From Prevotellaceae bacterium UBA1716 (GTDB lineage Bacteria; Bacteroidota; Bacteroidia; Bacteroidales; Bacteroidaceae): DNA of 5,163 nucleotides. Of this stretch, positions 1 to 5,163 are shown one piece after another. How positions within the stretch are numbered: position 1 is the first letter of the stretch; every line of letters begins with the position of its first letter. Location: positions 1 through 5,163 of the forward strand of contig DCIW01000057.1 of the NCBI GenBank assembly GCA_002317225.1, given 5' to 3'. The notes under the pieces were generated by a model. The model was given only the letters and a program-made list of their open reading frames with translations. It ran no database searches and was not told where the DNA came from. Made by a program: the position numbers and the translations under genes.

Positions 1-895
1 TGTCATTCACATCCATTACATCATACCAAACTCCAGTCTTCTCATCCTGATATTTGATACAAGCTGTAAGGGTACGATTGAGCATATCTATCACCTCCTG
101 TCTGCGTTCATATTTCTTTGGTAGATAGTCAAGTATCTCTATCTGAGCCATAGCAAACCAACCAAGAGCACGAGCCCAAGTATGCTTACTCTTACCAGTC
201 TCTTTATCAGCCCAAAACATGCCATGCTTTGAATCCCAAGCATGTTTCCAGAGTCCAGTCTTCTCATCGTAAGTACGCTTGTCAGTCATGGTGATTTGGT
301 CAATAATATCATCATAACAAGCCTTACGCTCTTTCTTGTTCTTAATAAAATAAGGTGCTGCCATAGTGCGATAAGGCAATCCCATGAAGATACCATCAAG
401 CCACACTTGATCATGATAAATCTTCTTGTGCCAATAGACTCCCTCATCAGTTCGAGGCTGATTAGTCAACTGAGCAAAGAATGTCTTGAGTGCAGCCTTC
501 TCACCTTTATGAGGGAACTTCTTAAACATACGATAAATGAAGTGGGCACTACGCACATTGTCAAGGTTGAAATCCTCATATTTGTATCCAACGACACTGC
601 CATCCTCCTTAATCATTTGCGCTGGATAACTCTTCAAATACTTTAGTATATCCTTGCCACCATGTTTAAGATATGTATCGAGCATGCCTTCAAGTTCGAT
701 ACCCATAACATAAGACCATTTACCTTGTGGACGCTTTTGTACATCAGTAAAGTCAAGATAAATAGGATTCTCCACTCGTTTCATTTCACTACGAGTGAGC
801 CATTCTGCATACGATTCATAGGGCTTAGTCGACTGTGCAAACGCAAGGATAGGTATTGCAAACGCAAGTGTGATTGATAGGATTGTTTTCTTCAT
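1..895 (-). CDS. Exported glycoside hydrolase family 105 protein (unsaturated rhamnogalacturonyl hydrolase-like), C-terminus outside window
   Basis: The 298 visible codons resemble the (alpha/alpha)6-barrel enzymes of GH105 (YteR/YesR type). These remove the unsaturated uronic acid left at the non-reducing end of oligosaccharides by polysaccharide lyases, typically in rhamnogalacturonan breakdown. Residues 1-20 form a signal peptide (MKK, hydrophobic core, LAFA before Gln21), so export to the periplasm is likely. Family-like motifs follow in order: KWSYVMGIELEG (59-70), FNLDNV with Asp112, VWLDGIFMGLP (164-174) with Asp167, HAWD (218-221), WARALGWFAMA (240-250) and YQDEKTGVWYDV (282-293). Asp112 and Asp167 lie 24 residues beyond Asp88 and Asp143 of B. 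subtilis YteR as I recall them. That constant offset fits an added signal peptide and suggests the catalytic pair is intact. The start ATG (893-895) lies 29 bases beyond a -7-like element. The substrate is not determined: some GH105 members act on ulvan or other uronates. No stop is visible because the gene is cut by the left edge. Confidence 0.88.
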   Translation of the reverse strand, partial: MKKTILSITLAFAIPILAFAQSTKPYESYAEWLTRSEMKRVENPIYLDFTDVQKRPQGKWSYVMGIELEGMLDTYLKHGGKDILKYLKSYPAQMIKEDGSVVGYKYEDFNLDNVRSAHFIYRMFKKFPHKGEKAALKTFFAQLTNQPRTDEGVYWHKKIYHDQVWLDGIFMGLPYRTMAAPYFIKNKKERKACYDDIIDQITMTDKRTYDEKTGLWKHAWDSKHGMFWADKETGKSKHTWARALGWFAMAQIEILDYLPKKYERRQEVIDMLNRTLTACIKYQDEKTGVWYDVMDVND

Positions 896-923
896 TATAG
901 TCAGGTATTTATTAATTCTGCGA

Positions 924-931
924 CAAAGATA
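924..931 (-). promoter_or_regulatory. -7 promoter element for the GH105 gene
   Basis: Read on the minus strand this is TATCTTTG, an exact match to the Bacteroidetes -7 consensus TAnnTTTG, 28 bases upstream of the ATG. No good TTTG -33 box is found 19-21 bases further upstream (the sequence there reads TATT), so the promoter may be weak or activator-dependent. An activator would be usual for polysaccharide-utilization genes, but none is encoded in this window. Confidence 0.6.
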
Positions 932-942
932 ATAGTTTTTTC

Positions 943-973
943 TTGTATATAAATAGAAAAAGTTATAATTTTG
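943..973 (+). promoter_or_regulatory. Promoter for the TauE/SafE-family gene
   Basis: A -33-like CTTG (942-945) is followed after 20 bases by TAATTTTG (966-973), which fits TAnnTTTG exactly. Transcription would begin around 978-981. This promoter is divergent from the GH105 promoter, and the two lie within about 50 bp of each other. It also overlaps the most upstream possible start of the following reading frame and so helps to decide the real start. Confidence 0.65.
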
Positions 974-999
974 CATTGAAATCATCAATAAGAGTCAAA

Positions 1000-1719
1000 G
1001 TGGATATAATTATTCTTATTTGTTTCGCCATCGGTGCATCATTTGTTCAACGTACCACAGGCTTTGGTTTTGGGATATTCATCATGACTGTCCTACCATA
1101 TATCATGCCTTCGTATGGTGAAGCGACCACTCTGTCCGGAGGTCTTGCATTGCTCACTTCGCTGATGCTAACAATTAAATACCACAAATTGATTGATTGG
1201 AAAAAACTATTACCTATACTCATCACATTTATCATCGTTAGTTGCTTAGCAGTTAGATTGTTGGGAATATTAAGTACTGAAACACTTCATAAGATTTTAG
1301 GCGTAACACTTATCCTTGCTTCAATATACTTTTGGTTCTTCTCAAACAAAATAAGGATAAAGCCAAACATCCCCACACAAACATCCCTCGGAACCCTTTC
1401 TGGTTTCATGGGAGGCCTATTCGGGATGCAAGGTCCGCCCGCAGTTCTCTACTTCCTTTCCGTTTCGAAGACGAAAGAAGAATACACAGCTATTGCCCAA
1501 GCATACTTTTTGATAGGCAATGTGATGATGACCTTTTCACGTGCTTATAACGGATTCCTCACGCAGAAAGTCCTTATCTCATGGCTCATCGGCATACCTT
1601 CAATCATCATCGGCACATGGATTGGGGGCATTGCATACCGCCGACTTTCGCTCCCATTGCTAAGGAAAATCGTGTATGCTTATATTGGCATAAGCGGTGT
1701 GCTTGCTTTGACATTCTGA
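1000..1719 (+). CDS. TauE/SafE-family membrane transporter (putative sulfite/organic anion exporter)
   Basis: The predicted protein has 239 residues, is very hydrophobic and has the two-half architecture of the TauE/SafE (formerly DUF81) family. Members are inner-membrane permeases implicated in export of sulfite, sulfoacetate or related anions; the substrate here is unknown. Each half opens with a family-like glycine-rich signature: RTTGFGFG at residues 18-25, and GFMGGLFGMQGPP at 135-147 with the characteristic paired prolines. About seven or eight membrane segments can be picked out. The frame extends upstream to TTG 943, but that codon lies in the promoter's -33 box and the extra residues (RKSYNFALKSS) are polar. 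GTG 1000 gives M-DIIILICFAIG, which enters the membrane at once, and AGAG six bases upstream could be a weak ribosome site. TTG 976 is an alternative, but it would fall at or before the transcription start. No sulfur-metabolism gene is nearby to suggest a substrate. Confidence 0.85.
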   Translation: MDIIILICFAIGASFVQRTTGFGFGIFIMTVLPYIMPSYGEATTLSGGLALLTSLMLTIKYHKLIDWKKLLPILITFIIVSCLAVRLLGILSTETLHKILGVTLILASIYFWFFSNKIRIKPNIPTQTSLGTLSGFMGGLFGMQGPPAVLYFLSVSKTKEEYTAIAQAYFLIGNVMMTFSRAYNGFLTQKVLISWLIGIPSIIIGTWIGGIAYRRLSLPLLRKIVYAYIGISGVLALTF

Positions 1720-1733
1720 ACACACATACATTT

Positions 1734-1807
1734 TCATACGTTTTCACATTAGGGCGTGAAAGCTTTCACGTAAGGTCATGAAAGCTTTCATACTATAGTG
1801 TGAAAAG
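1734..1807. repeat. Degenerate 22-bp tandem array of TGAAAGCTTTCA palindromes
   Basis: About three and a half units lie between the transporter stop codon and fbp. Two are perfect palindromes: CGTGAAAGCTTTCACG (1755-1770) and ATGAAAGCTTTCAT (1778-1791). The flanking units keep one half-site each: TTTTCAC (1741-1747) on the left and GTGAAAA (1800-1806) on the right. The right half-sites start at 1741, 1763 and 1785 and the left half-sites at 1756, 1778 and 1800, so the period is exactly 22 bp. An extra TTTTCAT lies at 1731-1737. In RNA the units could form several alternative hairpins, but no T-run directly follows the palindromes. Two helical turns between centres would also suit cooperative protein binding. 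The function is unknown. Confidence 0.85.
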
Positions 1808-1889
1808 CAAAACTCCCTTATATACCACCTTTTTTATTTAAAAGTATTAAAAAACTCTTCGTTGATATACGTTGTATGAATTATTTTCT

Positions 1890-1897
1890 TATCTTTG
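1890..1897 (+). promoter_or_regulatory. -7 promoter element for fbp
   Basis: TATCTTTG matches TAnnTTTG exactly and is followed by CA, as in the other plus-strand promoters here. The -33 position is poor: TTG occurs 15 and 25 bases upstream, not at about 20. Transcription would begin near 1902-1904, just before the candidate ATG codons at 1908 and 1917. Confidence 0.6.
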
Positions 1898-1916
1898 CAT
1901 CAAATTAATGCATATA

Positions 1917-3923
1917 ATGGAAACAACCAAGGGAAACATATTGACAGAAGAAACCATTAGGGAAGATTTGAGATATCTTCAACTGCTGGCACAAAGCTAC
2001 CCAACAGTGGCTGAGGCAAGTAGTGAGATCATCAATCTTGAGGCTATCCTTAATCTTCCTAAACCAACGGAACACTTCATCAGTGACCCTCACGGTGAGA
2101 GCGAGGCATTCAACCATGTGCTTCGCAATGCAAGTGGATACGTGAAGAGGAAAGTGGAGGAAATATTCGAAGATACTCTGCTTAAAAGACAAAAGAAAGA
2201 ACTCTGCACACTCATATATTATCCTGAGCAGAAACTGAGACTTATCAAAGCTAATGAGCAGGATATGACAGACTATTACAATGTGACTCTCAATCAGTTG
2301 ATAAAGGTTTGTCGCGAATTAAGCAGCAAATATACTCGAAGCAAGATTCGTAAGCAGTTGCCTCAAGAGTTTGGATATATCATCGAAGAACTCCTTCATG
2401 AGTCTCCATCAGTCAAAGATACCAAGTACTTCTACTACAATCGTATCATTGACACAATCATTGAGACCCAACGTGCTGATGAATTCATCATTGCAATGTG
2501 CAAACTTATCCAACGACTCGCTATCGACCGTCTTCATCTTCTTGGAGATATCTTCGACAGAGGTCCAGGTGCACATCTCATTATGAATACCCTTCGCAAC
2601 TATCACCACTTTGATATTGTCTGGGGCAATCATGATATTGACTGGTTTGGTGCTGCAGCAGGCAACAGAGCGTGTATCTGCAATGTCATACGTCTCTCGC
2701 TTAGATATGGAAATATGGCAACATTGCAAGACGGTTATGGCATAAGCCTTCTTCCACTGGCTACATTTGCTCTCGACACATATACCGACGACCCATGTGA
2801 GCAGTTCTTGGTGGTAGATGTCAATGATGAGGTGAAGACCGATGCAAAGACCAACCGCCTCATCTCACAGATGCACAAGGCGATTACTATCATCCAATTC
2901 AAGGAAGAAGCTAAGATTATCGACCGACGTCCCGACTTCAAGATGGACGACCGCAAGTTGCTTGGTAACATAGACTTAGAAGCTGGCACTTGCACCATCA
3001 ATGGAACTGCATACGAGATGACTGACATGCAACTTCCTACTCTCAATCCTGCCGATCCTTATGCATTGACAGAAGAGGAAGAACAGTTGATGAAGCATCT
3101 TGAACACTCTTTCCTCACGAGCGAGAAGTTGCAACGCGATGTGGACTGTTTGTTGACTCACGGATGCATGTACAACATTACCAATAGCAATTTGATGTTC
3201 CATGCAAGTGTTCCTCTCAACGAGGACGGAACTTTGAAGGAAGTTGAGATTAGAGGCAAGAAGTACAAAGGTCTTGATTTGATGAAAAAGACTGGGCATC
3301 TTGTTCGCAAGGCATTCAGCAATGATGTCAACGAAGAAGAGAAACTCTTTGCTATCGACTATATCTGGTACCTTTGGTGTGGGCCAGATTCACCACTCTT
3401 CGACAAAGACAAGATGACAACCTTTGAGCGTTACTTCATCTTGGACAAGAGCACTCATACTGAAGCAAAAGGCTACTATTATTTATATAATGATAAGGAA
3501 GAGGTGATTGATCGCATTCTTGATGCGTTCGAAGTGGGAGGACAACATCGCCACATCATCAACGGACATGTTCCTGTTCGTGCAATCAAAGGCGAGACTC
3601 CAATCAAAGCAAACGGCAAGTTGATGGTGATTGATGGTGGTTTCTCAAAGGCTTACCAACCAAAGACTGGTATTGCTGGATATACTTTGACATTCCATTC
3701 TCGTGGTCTCGAACTTGTAGCTCACCAACCTTTCCTATCGTCAGATGAAGCAATCCGAAGCGGAACAGACATCAAGAGTTCGACTCAAATTGTAGAACTC
3801 AACGACCGACGCATCTATGTGAAGGATACCGATAAGGGAAAGATTCTTCTTGCAAAGGTTGATAATTTGAAAAAACTCCTTTATGCTTACCGCAATGGTT
3901 ACATCAAGGAATTAAGACGATAA
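1917..3923 (+). CDS. fbp: Class III fructose-1,6-bisphosphatase
   Basis: This cytoplasmic enzyme hydrolyses fructose 1,6-bisphosphate to fructose 6-phosphate and phosphate (EC 3.1.3.11), the committed step of gluconeogenesis. The 668-residue product has the size and motifs of the class III (Firmicutes/Bacteroidetes) family, a calcineurin-like metallophosphoesterase type unrelated to E. coli Fbp or GlpX. Metal and phosphate ligands are all visible: DPHGE (Asp57, His59), GDIFDRG (210-216), WGNHD (236-240), LTHG (His415), MFHASVP (His429), INGHVPV (His551) and VIDGGFSKAY (Asp573 onward). The N-terminal DLRYLQLLAQSYPTVAEA block is also typical of the family. The frame is open from TTG 1872, but that codon is upstream of the -7 element. 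ATG 1917 (METTKGN) is preferred, and ATG 1908 would leave only a few untranslated bases. The 22-bp array lies upstream. No terminator is seen after the stop, so the next gene may be partly cotranscribed. Confidence 0.96.
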   Translation: METTKGNILTEETIREDLRYLQLLAQSYPTVAEASSEIINLEAILNLPKPTEHFISDPHGESEAFNHVLRNASGYVKRKVEEIFEDTLLKRQKKELCTLIYYPEQKLRLIKANEQDMTDYYNVTLNQLIKVCRELSSKYTRSKIRKQLPQEFGYIIEELLHESPSVKDTKYFYYNRIIDTIIETQRADEFIIAMCKLIQRLAIDRLHLLGDIFDRGPGAHLIMNTLRNYHHFDIVWGNHDIDWFGAAAGNRACICNVIRLSLRYGNMATLQDGYGISLLPLATFALDTYTDDPCEQFLVVDVNDEVKTDAKTNRLISQMHKAITIIQFKEEAKIIDRRPDFKMDDRKLLGNIDLEAGTCTINGTAYEMTDMQLPTLNPADPYALTEEEEQLMKHLEHSFLTSEKLQRDVDCLLTHGCMYNITNSNLMFHASVPLNEDGTLKEVEIRGKKYKGLDLMKKTGHLVRKAFSNDVNEEEKLFAIDYIWYLWCGPDSPLFDKDKMTTFERYFILDKSTHTEAKGYYYLYNDKEEVIDRILDAFEVGGQHRHIINGHVPVRAIKGETPIKANGKLMVIDGGFSKAYQPKTGIAGYTLTFHSRGLELVAHQPFLSSDEAIRSGTDIKSSTQIVELNDRRIYVKDTDKGKILLAKVDNLKKLLYAYRNGYIKELRR

Positions 3924-3961
3924 TAAAAAGACTATTTACTAACATTTTAATACAAACGACT

Positions 3962-4738
3962 ATGAAGAAGTTTTACTTGGCAGCAGTGATGGCATTTGCT
4001 TCACTCACAGCATTTGCTCAGAATTCAGTAAACATCAGTACTTACGAAGGTACAGATGTAACAAAGTATGAAGGCAATACAAAGACAGTTAATCTCAACC
4101 GTTACCTTTTCAAGGGATGGAATACAATCTGTCTTCCTTTCTCAATGACAGCTGCAGAAGTTGCAGAGGCATTTGGCACAGACTGTCGTCTCGAAACACT
4201 TGTTGGTGTTGAGAACGATGGTACAGATATCAAGCTCAACTTCCAGGATTGCAAGAGCAAAGGTCTTGAGGCAAACAAGCCTTATATCCTTTATTTTAAT
4301 AAGGAGAGCAAGAGCGTGAAGTTCACAAGCGAAAAGAAACTTAAGAGTGGCAAGGCAACAATCAGCTTCACTGACGCTTCTGGTATTGAAGTTACTTTCG
4401 CTGGCGCTTCAAACAAGAAGAATGCTGACGGTCTTTACGGTATCCTCGCTAAGGACAACTCTGAGGCTGCATTCGTAAATGTTGACAACACAACAAGCGG
4501 ATTCTATGCAACTCGTTGCTACATCAAACTCTCAAACGGTAATAGCACTATCCTTAAGACTAACCACATTGGCGAAGGCGACATCACAGCAATCAACTCA
4601 GTTATGAAGTCGAACGAGCGTGCTGACGTCTACAACATTTCAGGCGTTAAGGTTGCTTCTTCTGCATCAATTAGCGACATCAACGGTCTCAATAAGGGCA
4701 TTTATGTAGTAAAAGGCAAGAAAATTGCAGTAAAATAA
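3962..4738 (+). CDS. Secreted protein of unknown function with a Bacteroidetes C-terminal sorting-like segment
   Basis: I do not recognise a named family. The 258-residue product has a clear signal peptide (MKKFYLAAVMAFASLTAFA, cleavage before Gln20) and no membrane segment afterwards. The mature part looks beta-rich. It contains GWNTICLPF (52-60) and KPYILYF (106-112), a combination I associate with Prevotella and Bacteroides surface or secreted proteins. The last 37 residues (DVYNISGVKV ... NKGIYVVKGKKIAVK, 222-258) resemble the short C-terminal segment of many Bacteroidetes exported proteins and distantly recall type IX secretion sorting domains; whether it directs secretion is inference. 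There are four cysteines (57, 75, 97, 186), enough for two disulfides. The gene starts 38 bp after fbp with no TAnnTTTG box between, so it may be read from the fbp promoter. Its codons (AAG, AAC, GAC, CTC, GCT, frequent) suggest good expression. ATG 3962 is supported by the signal peptide. Confidence 0.85.
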   Translation: MKKFYLAAVMAFASLTAFAQNSVNISTYEGTDVTKYEGNTKTVNLNRYLFKGWNTICLPFSMTAAEVAEAFGTDCRLETLVGVENDGTDIKLNFQDCKSKGLEANKPYILYFNKESKSVKFTSEKKLKSGKATISFTDASGIEVTFAGASNKKNADGLYGILAKDNSEAAFVNVDNTTSGFYATRCYIKLSNGNSTILKTNHIGEGDITAINSVMKSNERADVYNISGVKVASSASISDINGLNKGIYVVKGKKIAVK

Positions 4739-4756
4739 CATTTTTTTCTTAAATAA

Positions 4757-4788
4757 TTTGTCTATTTGATATAATTGTTGTTACTTTG
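4757..4788 (+). promoter_or_regulatory. Promoter of the trp leader and trpB
   Basis: This is the best promoter in the window. A perfect -33 box TTTG (4757-4760) is followed by a 20-base spacer and TTACTTTG (4781-4788), seven of eight bases of TAnnTTTG. The expected transcription start is around 4792-4795, only a few bases before the leader peptide ATG at 4797. Confidence 0.75.
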
Positions 4789-4796
4789 CAAACGTT

Positions 4797-4856
4797 ATGA
4801 AACAAATTAGCTTTACATATTGGCGTTGGCATAGCTTGGGATTCAAAAAATCGTAA
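4797..4856 (+). CDS. trpL: trp operon leader peptide
   Basis: This short frame encodes 19 residues, MKQISFTYWRWHSLGFKKS, followed by TAA. Two tryptophan codons (4821-4823 and 4827-4829) flank one arginine codon. Tryptophan is rare, so two in 19 codons immediately upstream of trpB, with a terminator between, is strong evidence for a regulatory leader peptide. The peptide itself is not expected to have a function; the ribosome's progress through the Trp codons would report charged tRNA-Trp levels. There is no Shine-Dalgarno sequence, and the start codon lies almost at the predicted 5' end of the transcript, so translation initiation would be nearly leaderless. The CATAG directly after the second Trp codon also takes part in the predicted RNA pairing. 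Confidence 0.85.
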   Translation: MKQISFTYWRWHSLGFKKS

Positions 4857-4863
4857 GTCAAAT

Positions 4864-4910
4864 GGTCATGCCCCTATGTATAAGTAAAAGAACATAGAAT
4901 ATGAAGAACC
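4864..4910 (+). promoter_or_regulatory. Predicted antiterminator hairpin of the trp attenuator
   Basis: By eye, three short helices stack on one another. CTATGT (4874-4879) pairs with ACATAG (4892-4897), CATG (4867-4870) with TATG (4900-4903) using one G-U pair, and GGT (4864-4866) with ACC (4908-4910). The loop is 4880-4891. The 3' side overlaps the 5' arm of the terminator, so the two cannot coexist. The 5' side can instead pair with the leader codons: GGCAT 4828-4832 with ATGCC 4868-4872, or CATAG 4830-4834 with CTATG 4874-4878. That alternative would free the terminator when the leader is not being translated. The pairing is hand-derived and not energy-evaluated. Confidence 0.6.
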
Positions 4911-4938
4911 TTTCGTACTTGCGATAGGTTCTTTTTTT
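4904..4938 (+). terminator. Intrinsic terminator of the trp attenuator
   Basis: The arms 4904-4915 and 4922-4933 pair, with a core of GAACCT (4906-4911) against AGGTTC (4926-4931), one T-T mismatch, and TCG (4913-4915) against CGA (4922-4924). The loop is six bases. A run of seven T (4932-4938) follows directly, and its first bases extend the stem. It lies between the leader peptide stop and the trpB start, as expected for transcription attenuation. Confidence 0.85.
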
Positions 4939-4969
4939 ATAGGTCAAAATAACAACAAACAACATACAA

Positions 4970-5163
4970 ATGAAAACTTACAATGTAGACGAAAACGGTT
5001 TCTATGGCAACTATGGTGGTGCTTACATCCCAGAGATATTGTACAAGACCGTTGAGGATTTGAAGAAGGCTTACTTGCCTATCATCACAAGCAAGGAATT
5101 TCACGATGAGTATTATGATCTCTTGAAGGATTATGTTGGTCGTCCTTCACCACTCTATTATGC
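4970..5163 (+). CDS. trpB: Tryptophan synthase beta subunit, N-terminal part
   Basis: TrpB condenses indole with L-serine to form tryptophan, using pyridoxal phosphate in a complex with TrpA in the cytoplasm. Only the first 64 codons are visible. GFYGNYGGAYIPE (residues 10-22) and DYVGRPSPLYY near the edge are typical of the TrpB N-terminus. The PLP-binding lysine lies beyond the window. The start ATG follows an A-rich stretch (AACAACAAACAACATACAA) with no Shine-Dalgarno motif, common in Bacteroidetes. The gene is the first after the attenuator, in agreement with the Bacteroidetes order in which trpB leads the operon (trpB, E, G, D, C, F, A). That order is family knowledge, and the downstream genes are not visible. 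Expression is predicted to depend on read-through of the terminator when tryptophan is scarce. Confidence 0.95.
   Translation, partial: MKTYNVDENGFYGNYGGAYIPEILYKTVEDLKKAYLPIITSKEFHDEYYDLLKDYVGRPSPLYY

Noticed and set aside
242..877. Two plus-strand open frames (134 and 71 codons) opposite the GH105 gene
   Set aside because: They lie antisense to a gene with clear GH105 motifs and show no signal peptide, domain or promoter of their own.
1731..1806. CRISPR array
   Set aside because: The units are palindromic with spacers of only about 8 bp and diverged ends, and no cas gene is present.
1755..1836. Simple intrinsic terminator for the transporter gene
   Set aside because: The palindromes could fold, but no T-run follows either stem directly; the first long T-run is at about 1829-1836. 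A terminator role remains possible but is not supported enough to annotate.
1905..3299. Several open frames inside fbp, four on the minus strand and one on the plus strand in another frame
   Set aside because: The fbp frame carries all metallophosphoesterase motifs across this span. The other frames have no recognisable features.
4716..4747. GCAA/TTGC hairpin followed by a seven-T run as a terminator for the secreted protein gene
   Set aside because: The stem is only four base pairs, and the T-run begins 12 bases after it, too far for a convincing intrinsic terminator.
4836..4911. Alternative antiterminator using GGGATTC (4838-4844) against GAACCT (4906-4911)
   Set aside because: It pairs with a bulged A and one G-U and does not extend on either side. 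The CTATGT/ACATAG pairing gives a longer helix and leaves the leader codons free.
4739..4969. T-box or TRAP-type control of the trp genes
   Set aside because: No T-box sequence or specifier stem and no run of spaced GAG/UAG triplets is seen. The Trp-codon leader peptide explains the region better.

Overview
The window looks like chromosomal DNA of a Bacteroidales bacterium, most likely Prevotella or a close relative. The evidence is the AT-rich sequence, several promoter-like elements fitting the Bacteroidetes -33/-7 pattern (TTTG, then TAnnTTTG), A-rich upstream regions in place of Shine-Dalgarno sequences, a class III fructose-1,6-bisphosphatase, a Prevotella-style small secreted protein, and trpB as the first structural gene behind a trp leader. 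The genus is an inference; no rRNA or marker comparison was possible.

Layout. Positions 1-895 (minus strand) hold most of an exported family 105 glycoside hydrolase, cut by the left edge. A short divergent promoter region (about 896-999) separates it from a TauE/SafE-type membrane transporter (plus strand, best start GTG 1000, stop 1719). The gap 1720-1916 contains a degenerate 22-bp periodic array built around the palindrome TGAAAGCTTTCA, followed by the promoter of fbp (1917-3923). A small secreted protein of unknown function follows at 3962-4738 with no visible promoter of its own. The gap 4739-4969 is a complete-looking tryptophan attenuator: a promoter, a 19-codon leader peptide with a Trp-Arg-Trp core, competing RNA pairings, and an intrinsic terminator. 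It precedes trpB, which begins at 4970 and runs off the right edge.

How the parts relate. The genes do not form one pathway. They are a pectin-type polysaccharide degradation enzyme, an anion exporter, a gluconeogenic enzyme, an envelope or secreted protein and the start of tryptophan biosynthesis. The two stretches that ordinary gene calling misses are the trp leader, whose structure predicts transcription attenuation by ribosome stalling at Trp codons, and the 22-bp array upstream of fbp. Start codons at the far 5' ends of the transporter and fbp reading frames (TTG 943 and TTG 1872) fall in or upstream of promoter elements, so both genes are called here from later starts.
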